Shown one piece after another: positions 42,905-54,695 of a stretch of DNA of 64,000 nucleotides. Each line of letters begins with the position of its first letter. The stretch's first letter is position 1. The notes under the pieces were generated by a model. The model was not told where the DNA came from. It searched no databases and was given only the letters and a program-made list of their open reading frames with translations. A program made the position numbers and the translations under genes. The stretch comes from Pyrenula massariospora (Eukaryota > Ascomycota > Eurotiomycetes > Pyrenulales > Pyrenulaceae), in contig JAGFMI010000011.1 in NCBI GenBank assembly GCA_021030905.1, positions 868,001-932,000 on the forward strand. Direction: 5' to 3'.

Positions 42905-44584
42905 CTACCTGAAGCGTCGGTCAAACTCCTTCAACACCGTCAGTATATTCGCCGTCTCGATCTCCATCGGATGCCTCTCGGCAGCCTTCCCACTCGGGCC
43001 CGCGGCCGAGGGGGGACTGGCAGCGTGCAGCTTCGGCATCCAGCTGCCGCTGTCCTCGCTGGCACGGTCGAACCCTTCGTGTCCGGAGAGCACCTGGTAC
43101 GCGTCCGCGCAGGAGATGCGCAGAGGGGAGGGGTGGGCGGGTGCGTGGGAATGGGAGGGCAGCGAGGTGCGCACGCGGATATGGGGACGGGTTTGCGGTT
43201 GTGGTTGTGGTTGTGGTTGTGGTTGTGGCGCCGTGCCGCCACAGCAGCCGCCGTCGGGGCCGCGGCCGCCGCAGCATGCGCCGGCTCCTGCGGCTTTGGA
43301 GGACGTGGAGGGAGCGGGTTGGGACTGGGAGCGAGAGGCGGCGAGGCTCTTGCAGAAGAGCATGCTCTTTGGGTCGGAGCGACATTGGGCGCAGGTTCCT
43401 GGGCCCTTTGCGCAGGAGTTGGTTGAGGACTGCGTGGGCTCTGCGGCTGTTGAGTGAACGTCGCCGTCAGATGGCGGTGGGGTGAAGTGCAGGAGGCGGC
43501 CAAGATAGCCGTTTCTGAGGGATGTGGCACGAGTTTGTTGTTGGTGGCTGGTTATACTTGGGCTTGCGGCTGTACCCATAATTGGGAAAGAAGGCTGGTG
43601 GATCTCGTCGATTGGAGAGTATTGACTATCGGCGTGACGCTGGTCTGCAGCCGCCATATCTGCGCAGATACAGGCAGTGCCGTTGCTGCAGAAGCCACAG
43701 GGATCAATGGGACCACTTGTAGTGGGAGAAGAAAGTTCGGCAGGCTGTTGTGTGTCGACCACCAGTGTAGGTCGAGATGCAAAGCAGGCTGTAAAGTCAG
43801 TTTCAAGCTGTTCGGGGTCCGTGGATTCGGTTTTAATTCGCTTTTCGTTGTCATCTGGTTGGACAGGAGAAAGTGGGCGCTTATATTGTTGCTGCGTGTT
43901 ATTGTATGTAGAATTCTTGGACTCCTGGTTCAGGACTTCGTCAACACATTCACACCTGGTGTCGATTGAACATTTGCCGCAACCCATAAATCCAGCGTCT
44001 TGGGGTTGATCATCGCAGTGTTGCTCTTCAGGTCCACTCGAAGAGGCCTCCAGATGATCTACTGATCTTCCTCGAGACAAAGATACCGTGTTTGACCTCA
44101 CTCTCTTCAGCTGAACCATCAGATCACCATTCTCCATTCTTTGTTGATTGATCTCAACTTCCAGCACCCGACATTGTTCCCTCCAGCGCTCAACATGTCC
44201 CTTGGCTTCCTCTACCTGCTGCTTGAGAAGCTGTATCTCAATCTTGTCTTTATTCTCGACCTGTTTGAGCTCTTCCTCTAGCTCGCCCACTCTCGCTGCC
44301 CTCCGCTCACGAAATGCTCTTTGGGCTGCTCGGTTTTGGGCTTTCCTTTTCGTTGGTGGTGTGTCCGTCGCTGGTTTACGACCAGGCTTCGGTCTTGGAG
44401 GCACAATCCATTCTCGCGAAGTCCCCAGTGTAGGAGTCAAGGGGGGACTTGCAGCGGATGATGGAGACCCAGCGGCGTCGGCTGGCTTGATTTTGATATT
44501 AGAGCCACGATCCGAATTAGCAGGCATTATCTGTGGTGAAGAGGAGATTGAATTTAAAGGTTTTTTCTCAATTGGCATGGCCAT
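42905..44584 (-). CDS. hapX: HapX, iron-responsive bZIP regulator
   Basis: Single exon, 559 residues. The Hap4-like CCAAT-complex-binding motif REWIVPPRPKPGRKP lies at residues 57-71, directly before the basic region (KRKAQNRAAQRAFRERRAAR, 79-98) and a coiled coil to about residue 160. Four Cys-rich regions follow in order: CGKCSIDTRCEC (202-213), CGFCSNGTACIC (296-307), a CAQC...FC block (391-411), and ACCGGRGPDGGCCGG (436-450). The C-terminal segment ends ILTVLKEFDRRFR. This layout is that of HapX in other moulds: with the CCAAT complex it represses iron-consuming genes under iron shortage and activates iron detoxification under excess, with the Cys-rich regions sensing iron. A PQ repeat (see 43197) extends the region after the fourth Cys block. 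An SreA-type site is upstream. Confidence 0.95.
   Translation of the reverse strand: MAMPIEKKPLNSISSSPQIMPANSDRGSNIKIKPADAAGSPSSAASPPLTPTLGTSREWIVPPRPKPGRKPATDTPPTKRKAQNRAAQRAFRERRAARVGELEEELKQVENKDKIEIQLLKQQVEEAKGHVERWREQCRVLEVEINQQRMENGDLMVQLKRVRSNTVSLSRGRSVDHLEASSSGPEEQHCDDQPQDAGFMGCGKCSIDTRCECVDEVLNQESKNSTYNNTQQQYKRPLSPVQPDDNEKRIKTESTDPEQLETDFTACFASRPTLVVDTQQPAELSSPTTSGPIDPCGFCSNGTACICADMAAADQRHADSQYSPIDEIHQPSFPIMGTAASPSITSHQQQTRATSLRNGYLGRLLHFTPPPSDGDVHSTAAEPTQSSTNSCAKGPGTCAQCRSDPKSMLFCKSLAASRSQSQPAPSTSSKAAGAGACCGGRGPDGGCCGGTAPQPQPQPQPQPQTRPHIRVRTSLPSHSHAPAHPSPLRISCADAYQVLSGHEGFDRASEDSGSWMPKLHAASPPSAAGPSGKAAERHPMEIETANILTVLKEFDRRFR
43197..43226. repeat. GGTTGT hexanucleotide x5, encodes PQ repeat in HapX
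   Basis: Five exact copies in a row on the plus strand. On the coding (minus) strand they read as alternating Pro-Gln codons after the fourth Cys-rich region. Length is likely to vary between strains because the unit is a multiple of three. Confidence 0.85.
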
Positions 44585-45498
44585 AGCTCGTCAACATGAC
44601 TGGCACCGGGCTGTGTTATGTTCTTAGAGATGCCGATGTCAAAGAGATAGGACCGCACGATGCAGCTGAGATTGATCTTGAGCGGGTGCTGCCACAATGT
44701 TGGAATATGGGAGGGTTAAATGCACGCTCTAGGACAACAACCGATCGAATTATATTAGGCCTCGTCGACGCGCATAAGAGGCTTGCGCTATGCAAGAGTA
44801 TTCGGCGGCACACCGAAGGTGGGATGGTGGATGAAAAATTATCAGATCAAGATAAGATCGCGTCGGCTTCCCCTCACTTCCGACCTCGGAGCGACTTCTC
44901 CGCTCTTCGGCTTCCCTGATTGGGGCTGGAGAAGACTTGCGCGGAACATTCCGATTGCGGGATCCGTCCAGCCTTGGCACACCTGGTCAAACGCTCGGTG
45001 CTATGGCGAAGTAAATGAATGCTTCTTAAAGATCGACTCGGATCTGTTAAATCCGGAAATCATCTTCAAGTCACGTTATGCAGGGAAAGCTGTCTAGGAG
45101 CAGTGACAGCCATTGTACAAATGATATCAGTGCTCTACCGCTAGGACACTCTCCACGGACGAGGCTGAGAATCACATCGAGACACCGCTCGAAGAAAAGA
45201 AGAGATGGTTGTCTTCGGTCCTGGCGATGACATATCTGTAGTCTTTGTAAGGGGAGCTGTTGCTCGCTTGATCCCAATCAGCCACTTCCCCAGGCTTCCA
45301 ATGTCTGTGCTACCACACTTGCAATCCATGCCGAGCTGCGCCACCACATGGTAGCCCTTAGTGCGCAAGGCTGACACGCACTCAGAACGCCAAAGAAATG
45401 TGCATAAAAGTATACTACCCGGCCGATTGTACGGATACTACGTTTCTTGAATTGCTTCTTTCTCAAGTAGCGAGAATTAGTCGCAGTAGGTCCCCACC
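44585..45498. other. divergent promoter region, hapX and NACHT gene
   Basis: About 910 bases between two divergent genes. It contains the exact SreA-type GATA site listed separately and a further GATAAG at 44851-44856. Confidence 0.55.
44839..44847 (-). promoter_or_regulatory. SreA-type GATA site (ATCWGATAA) upstream of hapX
   Basis: On the minus strand, which is the hapX coding strand, these nine bases read ATCTGATAA, an exact match to the ATCWGATAA element of fungal SreA-family iron repressors. It lies about 255-263 bases before the hapX ATG. A second GATAAG core sits four bases beyond on the plus strand. In aspergilli SreA represses hapX when iron is plentiful, so a site here makes biological sense. 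Confidence 0.55.
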
Positions 45499-48400
45499 AT
45501 GAACGTGGTGGGCACTTATGACCCTATCCAGGTCGCATTCCAGGATGTAATTCAAGATTTCAAGAAGCAGCTAAAGGAAAAAGACCTTTTCGACGAGATA
45601 CTCAAGACGACTACTATCGACCAACTCTATGATGTCACCGACAAGCTCCAGGAAGAGCAAGCCAAAAATGGCCATCTCCGCCATCTGTCCAAGATCGAGC
45701 CGTATCTTGATAGGCTAAGGGACTATATTGGCGCCATAGATACTTTTGTCCAAATGAAGCCGGACATTTTGGCTGTTATTTGGGGTCCTCTCAAGCTGCT
45801 CCTCCAATGGACAAGCAATTTGAAGAAGTCATTCGATGCCATTATTAACACTACAGCAGAGATCGGCGAGCTGCTTCCGGAATTCAAGGAAGTGAGCAGG
45901 CTATTTAGTGACAATGCGCATCTCAAAGATGTCTTAGTTCTCTTCTTTCGCGACATCGTGGATTTCTACGTCATCGCATTGACTTTCTTCAGTAAACCTC
46001 GTAAGTCCCTCCAAATGCTAAGCTAGCAAAGCTCAATATTGTATATGAAATCTTTTAACAAAATGCACGGTGAAGGATGGCGGTTTGTTTTTGAATCTGT
46101 GTGGCCTAGTCAGCGAGATAAGATTCAAATCGTCACAAATCACATCGAGCGGCATACCCGACTCATGAGAACAGAGGTCCGTTTGGAACATATTCGGGAG
46201 GAGCATGACGCTCGGCTTAAAGCTCTTGAGCACTTCGATAAGACTGAAAGGGCCAATCAGCAGCTGGAGTATGAACGAATCAAAACTACGGTATCGCCAA
46301 AGCTCTACTACGACAGTTTAGACTATTACAATGCGAGAACCTGTGAAGGAACTGGGAGATGGCTATTGAAAGATTCCACGTTTGTGAAATGGCTTGATAT
46401 CACAGACCGTTCAACAAAAATCTTGTGGCTCCAAGGAATCCCTGGGGCAGGTCAGTTAAATAAATACCAGTTGCCTTTATAAGTTGTGTAGCTGAAGTGT
46501 TTTCCAGGAAAGTCCTTCTTAGCTGGAACTGTCATCAACGCAGCAAGATTTAAAGGACGTGTCATCTTCGCTTTCCTCAGTTATGCTTTAAGCAACAGCA
46601 CATCTGCTTTAGCAATTATACTTTCTTTGATGTTCCAACTGGCATCAAATGATGACGACCTACAAGCGACGATTGTGCAGTCAGATCATGCAAATTTGAG
46701 ACACAGTATTAACACTGCCGGAAATCTCCTTCAAACTCTTCTCAAGGGTGCTGGACCAGTATACATAGTCGTAGACGGCCTCGACGAAATTGATAGAGTT
46801 GAGCGTGTGAGGACCTTGCGTCAACTGCTCGACTCGACGAAAGACTGCGAGGAGACTAAACTTACGATCAGTTGCAGATCTGAGGATGATCTCACAACAA
46901 TGCTGGATCCAATCTCATGTTCTATACGCGTTGACAGCCACAACTCTGGGAGCATTCGGACATTTGTGAGGAACTGGAGCCGAGGCTGGTTTCAGACTCG
47001 AGACTTCTTACCCCATGATGCCGCTGAAATCGAAGGACTGCTAGCCCCAGTTGCTGCTAATGCTAAAGGTTTGTGTTGAAACAGCTTTTGAAGACTGCCA
47101 CCCAGCTGACTTTTAAGGCATGTTTCTTTACGCCAAGATCCTTTTGAGCAGCATCGAATATTCGACGGACGTTAGATCCCTCCGTGATGAACTGAGGGTC
47201 TTGCCAGAAGACTTGAATGCCATGTAAGAGCCCGATAATTTGCGCGCCCTTCCATCTCTGTCTCAATTGTGATTCTAGATATGCGCGGATAATCTCCAGA
47301 TTAGACAACATACCGACTGTCGCGACAAGAACCAAAGCACGGAATATACTAGGATGGGTTGGATGTTCCCCAACTCCGCTGACTATTCAAGAACTTCAGC
47401 AAGCTCTCATGATTGATATTGAACATGAAAATAGCAGTGTGAAAGGCTCATCTGAACTCAAACTTGTTGAGCTTTGCGGTCCGATATTAGAAGTAGTGGA
47501 TGAATATGTCCAGTTTGTGCATTTCACCGTCAAAGAGTTCGTTATGTCACCTACTTCAAGTCCTATTGGTAGAGTTAGACCAACAAGATTAGATACATTT
47601 TTGCGCCCCATATCAGTGGCTCTATCGATGAAAAAGAAGCAGCTCTCGGACTTGCCAAGCGATGCATATGGTATCAATGCCAAGATCATCACAACCCTTG
47701 GGAAGAGGACGATGAAATTCTCGCAGATCATTTAATCTGTGGTGACTACCGCCTGCATTATTACGCCACAAACTCTTGGTTAGAAATTGTGAAAACTTAT
47801 ATTAGGTTGAACGGATCGAATCGCCCTTCACCTGAACTGGTAACCGCCCTTGAGTGGCTTGCAATATGCAGAGCGAATAGCGATTTTGATGGCAGCACTG
47901 AGGTCGTTGCTCAATACTTCGAACCAGAGATTGAGCAATTCAAAGAGGAATGGCCAACGTTGTATGATTTGATGAGGCGCGTGACTCAATTTCAGTCAAA
48001 GTGTTCGGCTTCTGAATATCATGTTCGAAATAGTGAGCTATCTCATTCATCTTGCAAGTCTTATTCTCTTATACTCATTAGCAAAAGGTGGAGATTGGAT
48101 AGCTCTTGGACCTCTTTCGACTTCTCATGTTTCTGCATTGATATACAACCTTTTCGACGCGTTTTTGTGTAGAAACATACGACACGAAAAACACTGCCAT
48201 TGCAAACTCCTAGAGCGTCACTATGGACTCAGACCTTAAAAAATGTGGCTTTTTGGGATGCTCATTTCAGCGCCATGGTTTCAGAACGAGAAAGTTGCGC
48301 AGTTCACACGAGAAGTATCATGACCACCCTTGGAAGTGCACCGAACCATCCTGTGAATATGCTGAAATTGGATTCCTGTCTCGGAGGATGAAGGACCACC

Positions 48401-49338
48401 ACTACATGTCTAGCCATGGAGAAATGATGTCACAGGTTAAATCAATGACCAGTGGCCTTGACGTCGACGAAATACAACCTGTTTTATTTGATCTTGTGAA
48501 GTTGGATAAAGTTGAAGACGTCCGGAAAATTCTGCAAACTCTTAGCGACAAAGTAAGCTCCGCAACCTTATTAGCCTTAGAAAGAGATGCTATTTATTCC
48601 GAGTCTGTTGCAATGTTTCAGGCAGTCTATGAGAAGTCGAGACACATCTATCACTATCTCAAATGTCATCCTCTAAATCTATCCATAAGGGCCAATAACC
48701 TCGAATTAGTACGCTTTTTGTCCTCTCAGGATCAATTTCAGGTGGGTCAAGAAGGCCTTGCGGATCTAATAGTGGCTCTTCTAGAGACTAACTCGCTTGA
48801 AATCTTCAAAATTGTCGAGAAACAGCTGAAAGAAAGCATGAAGAAAATCGGTTATAAGAATGTTTATTACTTGACATCGCCAAAAGTAACACGCTCCACA
48901 TGTAGTGGTCAGGGTCGAGAGGAAATGCTCATTTCAATATGGAAATCATGGGGAATATTCGATCCATCCGTGAACCACAATTCCTTTCCAACCCGAGGTT
49001 TCTTGCTCCACAGTGTGGCTGAGTCGGCTTGTTCAATCATCCTCGCAAAAGTCTTGCTTCAAAGTGGCATTGACGCCGACTACATGTGCAAATCAGGGCG
49101 ACTCACGGCTCTTCGACTTGCAGCTCGAAGAAGCTCTCCTAAAACAGCTTTCTTTATGAAATTTCTTCTATACCATGGGGCAGATCCTAATTATCTCAAC
49201 GAAAAGTTCAAACGAAAGATCTCTGAGGAGAAAGGAGCAACGGACATAGCGCGTTGGGTGGGTATGTCATGGGAAGAGCTTGTGGAGAAGGTCAAACATG
49301 ACAGGGAGAGAGGATACTGCCCGCCAGAGTACAGGTAG
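45499..49338 (+). CDS. DUF7708-NACHT-C2H2-ankyrin STAND protein, one frameshift
   Basis: Seven exons (45499-46000, 46076-46450, 46508-47068, 47118-47223, 47279-47540, 47588-48032, 48082-49338) would give about 1168 residues. The N-terminus has the DUF7708-type segment FVQMKPDILAVIWGPLKLLL. The NACHT domain follows: Walker A GIPGAGKSFLAG is created by the second splice; Walker B is YIVVDGLDEID. Then come FVHFTVKEF and the YRLHYYATNSW segment, two C2H2-like fingers around CGFLGCSFQRHGF and WKCTEPSCEYAEIGFLSRRM, and ankyrin-like helices to the end (LVRFLSSQD, LLHSVAESACSIIL, LLYHGADPNYL). Between HYGLR and the first finger the frame breaks: one extra C at 48234-48235 relative to a continuous frame. 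The intron between exons 5 and 6 is the least certain. Such proteins act in fungal non-self recognition. Confidence 0.8.
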
Positions 49339-49639
49339 ATTTCTCCTTCGGATCCCATGATTTTGTGCTCGATTGACTGATTGTTTATCTCAGGTTAGAT
49401 TGCGCCAATGACAAAATTGATTTTACTGAGCATCTAGGTGGTCTAAAAAGCTTAAGACTAATGCCGAATGGATGTTAGGATGCTAGGGAATGGTGAACTT
49501 CTCAGAACTAGAAGGCTCGTGACTGAGTCCAAATAACGATAGTAGTGCTACACATGATTGGCAAACTTGGTCCAATGTTTTGTGAACAAATAATAAGTAG
49601 TATTCAGCAATGACGATAATGTTCACAATTTCTTAATTA
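49339..49639. other. spacer between convergent genes
   Basis: AT-rich stretch of 301 bases holding both 3' ends. No other feature seen. Confidence 0.5.
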
Positions 49640-52600
49640 CTATCTAGATTTTGTGGAGGTATCTATGTACAATTGTAACTTCTGAATATAGGTCAGCTGA
49701 TGATGTTTTGTGCAAAGCATAGATATGCAACGAACCTTCCATCGTTGCTCATCAACTTCCACCTGCGAGATGTGAGCATTTTCTAGCGATTGTGCAATGA
49801 GTCTCTTTTTCTCTTCTTGAATCCATCGTACATACTGTCAAACGTCAGCAATGTGACATCAGAACGAAAATAATTGATTGTGAGAGCCGCTGGCACAATC
49901 ATTTTCACTTACCTCCTCTATAGAACTAGAAGTAACGTATCGCGTCATTAAGACATCCCTCCGCTGCCCCATCCGGTGGACTCTATCAACGGCCTGCGCT
50001 TCCATCATCGGATTCCAATGTGGTTCCAATAGATGGACTGAGCTTGCCGCTGTGAGATCGACTCTATAGTTCGTACACCTTAATGAGATGATAATGCTCA
50101 TACATCGTTTTAGGTGGAACTCTTACCCTTCGCCGGCGCTTCCAAGACTTGCCAGCATGACTGTGCATTTCGGATCCTCGCTAAAATCTGACAGTGCTTT
50201 GCTCCTTTCTACAAGCGATGATTGACCATCGATTCGCTTGAAACTGAAACCATTCCATTCTAGATGATGTTGGACAAGATCAAGCATTTTAGTCCAGCAA
50301 CTGAATACTAAGCTACACAGGTGGTTAAGAATTCATTTATAGCCTTAGGATGTGTAATAGGTACCTTTTTCTGGGCTGGGTTTGACCATCTACTTTCGAG
50401 GCTTGTTCTTGTCGCAGGTTCTTGAGTAACATTTCAATCTTGGCAGACGGCCGGATGTATGCTTGCTGGAGGACGGCGGTCGTACTGTCACCTTTCCACA
50501 TATGCTCCTTCGCGCACTTCGGACACAAATTTCCATCTGCTGTTTCTTGCTCTTTGCTTGGGCTCGCGCAATCTAGACATACAGAGTGCTTGCATATAAA
50601 ATTGAGATCGGCCAATTCGCTAGCCGCGCTCTCTTCAACAAGCTCACCGCAACAGACGCATTGGTCTCTACAGGTACGCATCATCTGCCAATCGACCGAA
50701 GCGCTTTTCCCGCATTTCCAAGCATCCAAGGCAGACTGAGGAAGAATGCGCTCGCCATGGTCGCATATAAGCCGAAGGAAATTAATAAGCGTCAACACAT
50801 TGCCATCTCTTTTAAAATCCTGCTTCTGAACATCGTGCCGGTTTTTTGAGAGCTGAAATGCAATATCGGCCGTCTTACGCTTGAAGAATGTGTAAATTTC
50901 CCTATCCTCGGCGGACAGTTTGACCAATTCAATTCTTTCACAGCGCTCAGGCAACTTGAAAAGGGCACCATCTAACGACTTTTTTCGTCTTAAACACGTT
51001 GCTCGAACCAAGGTCTCCAGTCGCTGAAGGCCATGACGCTGACCTCGCTTGACAGGATCAACGATCCAGAAATTAAAGTCAGTCTTCCGCGTAAACGGAT
51101 AAACGCCGACGAAGCTTAAGAGAGCCCCGTAGTCATCCAACGAGTTTTGAATTGGGGTTCCGGTCAGACACCAACGGTTGCGGGACTTGAGTGCACAGGC
51201 GGCTTGAAAGGTCTGTGAAGATCGGCTCCGAATGTGGTGTGCTGATGGTTGCCGTCAGTCATTGCATCTCACTAAGGGTTTTCGAAGTAGATTATAGTAA
51301 CCTTCGTCGAGAACAACACGATGCCACCGATTAGTATAGAGCATTCCCTTTGCAATCCAGTCCGATCGCATCGTCTCATATGTAGTGAGAATGATGTCGG
51401 CAGTCTCAAATTCAGTCGTCCAGCGTTTCCGTGCAGATCCATGATAAATCGCCTTGCGCAGTCGTCGTGGATGGAAGTGCCTCCAGAATAATTAGTAAAA
51501 GCAAAAACCTCAGACCAACACGACTCTTGCCTTTCAATCTGCATGTTCCAGTTGTGAATCGCTGGAAATAGTTAGCTTAACCTTACTCCTGCTGACCACT
51601 GGCTCACTGACTCGACTTAGGGGCGATTATTAGAGTTTTTCTGGGTTCATCATCCGATGCAACTTCGCCCTGCTCATGAAGATCTAACGACCAACAAACT
51701 AGAGCTAGAAGACTCCATGTCTTTCCAAGTCCCATTTCCTATACATTCCATGAATATATGTAAAGAATCTTGCAGGCGATGATACTAACATCCGCAAGAA
51801 TCCCACCTAGAGCAGGCCTTGGAGAGGCTTCACAGGCGCCTATCACTCTATTCCTGTACCTAAAAAATCTTTTTAGGTATAAATCCGTGGTCTCAGTGTT
51901 CTACTTACCCTTTTGTGTCATCCGTCGTCGATGATGAGACCTCCCACACCGACGGGAACTTTGAACTTCCTATGATCCCTAGTTCTTTTTCCATCATCAT
52001 CGCTAATGCCTTGATTTGGTGGCTGGATTTGTGAGAACACATCCTAATACTTCTTTGTACAGGGATCAGAGAACGTACTCCTCCAAAGTCGTCCTCAGTC
52101 GTGGACTAGGCTCAACTGTTGATGCATCATCGACCTGACTTGCTGAGTCAAATATATGCATGAAGCGACTTTTGTTAGCTTCGTCTAAAATTTCCGCTGA
52201 TTTTGAGCCTGTAGAGTTACTTCCGATAGACAATTGTTCCAAGCTTGGCATCTCAGCACCAGGCCGAAGCAGGTAATGAGGGTTGACGTATTGAAGATGT
52301 CCATCAACTTCTTCAGGCAATGGATGTTGAAAATATAATCCTGAATCGGAAAGCAGATTACCGACCGTGCCCTTTTCTTTGGCAAAACCGTAGACAACGA
52401 TTCGTACCGAGCATTCTTCCGATGAATACTCTTCGTTCCTTTTGAACTTCTCTGATCCCTTGTCTCTCTTCTCTTGTTGCAGCATCAAAGTTGCATTCAG
52501 CTGGACAAAACCGTTTCTTGACAGTGAGGATAATGCTGTGTTAGCTATGAGGCCAGCGTATTTGTTCGAGTCTTGCGTAGAAAGTCTCAGCGAATCACCG

Positions 52601-53742
52601 CAGGCTGTGATGTTCACTGGAACTCTCTTCGTGCCAGATGTATCTTTGAATGACGACATGGCTGTCGCCATCACCTAGACGAAGTGTTAGAAAGACTTGA
52701 CGATGACCGTTCTGACGGGATTATGATTTACCGCTCCGAAACAGGCATCATACTGAGGAGCGGAGCTCTCCTCAACAGCAATCACCGAGCGGCTCTCGTC
52801 ATTAGAGGCTTGAATCTCTGGTTCAGGGCCCGAAGGGGTCAAGAACTCCGGAGCATCCGACAATTTTTCCTCTTTGATAGGGTCTGTTGTCAAAGAGCTG
52901 ATCTCGGTTCCAGGGGGTGTTGGATCTTCAGCATCCGCCTTCGGGCTCGTAGATGGTGTAGACGACTCAAAGAGTAAGTTTTCAGTGTTGCATGGCGCGT
53001 CCGGCGACTGTTCTGTCTCGCTAGGAATTCTAGCAAGACCATCGCAAACGTCTCCGGGAGAGCTGCTGCTCCCAATGCCTTGATCTTGAGCAGAGTTACG
53101 TGGCTGCTCATCAAGTTGAGGACTTGAGATCGTTGCCCAGCTGGGATTGGTACTGTGATCGGCGTAATATCCGGCCACTACGTTGTTCCAATCCGAGCTT
53201 TGAGTATTTTCAAGGTAACCCAGTTGTTGAACTTCGGCATTGTAGGGAATATAGGCGTCAGGATAAAAGGACGAAACTTCATTACCGTCAAAATCAGCCG
53301 AGAACGTTGTTGCATATGGGTCAGGATGGGAGCTACTAGTCTGCATCTCAAAAGGAGTCATTGGTGACTGGAAACTGGATATTGATGAACTCGTCCGTCC
53401 CGCTTCAACAAGGCTAGGACTGTTACGGGAATGATTTCGATTGTCTCTGTGAGTTGGTGATTGATCCTCAAATGATCTCCGTGAGTGGTATCTAGAAAGT
53501 TGGATCTGGCTCAAGCTTGTCTCGGAGAGCTCAAATTCGGGGAATCGGGTTTCAATTGTGGCTGGCGATGCATTCTTCGAATCAATAAAAGTCGGTGGGC
53601 TGTCATGTGACGTTGGGGGGCGTAAAAGGTCAGTCCGAACACGCTTGGATGCCTGTGAAAAGCTCTCTGGGTCCAGATAGAGGCCTCTTTTCTTGTCTGT
53701 AGGGCTGGTCACTGAGCTTGAGGGCAACCCTGTGGATTCCAT
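49640..53742 (-). CDS. SNF2-family helicase with RING finger (Rad5/HLTF-like)
   Basis: About ten exons, the first ones at 53742-52732, 52674-52079, 52043-51909, 51859-51790, 51738-51612 and 51561-51531; the end is the TAG at 49640-49642. The N-terminal 340 residues are Ser/Pro-rich and disordered, then YDACFGAV and HQIKALAMMMEKE lead to the helicase core: GGILADEMGLGKT (motif I) spans a splice, WHRVVLDEAHHIRS (motif II) spans another, and RWCLTGTPIQNS is motif III. A RING-type finger (CVCCGELVEES to CPKCAKEHM) lies between the lobes, as in Rad5, Rad16 and HLTF. The second lobe shows SLVFSCWTKMLDLVQ, FKRIDGQSSLVERS, VDLTAASSVHLLEPHWNP and QAVDRVHRMGQ. The intron after MQIER (51530-51481) has a GC donor. 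Likely a nuclear DNA translocase with ubiquitin-ligase activity in repair or chromatin remodelling. Confidence 0.85.
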
Positions 53743-54695
53743 GACTCTTTTGTCTAACTTGACTTCATTGGATGCATATTAAAGATTTAGTGCTTGAAAA
53801 TTGACCTTGCTATTTGCTAGAATCCTTGCTGCTGCACCGAAAGTCAAGCACTGGAGAATTGAAAGATAAACACTTTCGGAAAGTTGGAGATCAGAGTGGG
53901 CTCAGCCACAGCCTTGCAAGATAGAGGATCCCCAGCGACATGAGGCTGACTCGACACCCGGTCTTGAATGCCACAGCCACAACTTATGACGCTCTGGCTG
54001 CATAATGATTGGCAAATCACAGCCTGCGAAAAGGCGGGCAAAATTTCTTTTTCCTGTGGCGCATCGGCGCCGTAAATTCGAAAGAGCAGCATGCGTGATG
54101 TTCATCTCATCCAGTCTGTCAAAGTACAACAGACCGCTCGACGTGCAAAACACAGCTCGTGACTTAGAATTTACGCCGCAAGTGGGAACAACACTTTGCC
54201 TGATCCGGTGCAAATCGAAATGGCAGCCATTACGTCATGCCATCTTTTCAGCTCGGAGCGCTATCCTCTTCTCCCTTCTCTTGGCGTTCAAAGCTCTTCA
54301 TAGCGTGTGATTATTCCAATATCTGCCTCCTTAGACCGAGCAATATCGTTATATGCCACGATGTTGCAGATAGCGTTACCCTTGGCACTATGTAATGCCT
54401 ACAGCAGCCCTCGACATTTTGCAGGGGATGGCATCGTGCTCCGCCTGCTTGTGCGACCTCGCGGAGGCTCAGCATAAATAAAAGGCGAACATTCTCGGCA
54501 GCAACCTCAAAGGATACAATTACTGGCCGAAACCCATCCCCTCAGTGACAAGAGTAAACAGTGAAAATCTTTCCTAATATTCCCAGATCCGTTGCCCACA
54601 GCTTCACATCAACAATATTTTAATTATTTCCAACAGCGAAGACAGGCGAAATGCCTCTCACTTAACATCGTTGAATTCAAAGGATGTGGATCACC
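53743..54695. other. divergent promoter region
   Basis: About 950 bases between the helicase and HET genes. A TATA-like ATAAATAAAAG sits near 54475-54485, about 210 bases before the HET start. No gene seen. Confidence 0.5.

Noticed and set aside
42921-43969. Long frames on both strands overlapping hapX
   Set aside because: Low-complexity shadows of the hapX coding sequence; the Cys-rich and bZIP motifs fix the true frame.
44919-44923. CCAAT box (minus strand) as a HapX/CCAAT-complex bipartite site
   Set aside because: The required downstream RWT at 12-base spacing is absent (AAG instead).
45085-45175. tRNA-like segment with an A-box resemblance on the minus strand
   Set aside because: No B-box or T-loop consensus and no acceptor-stem pairing.
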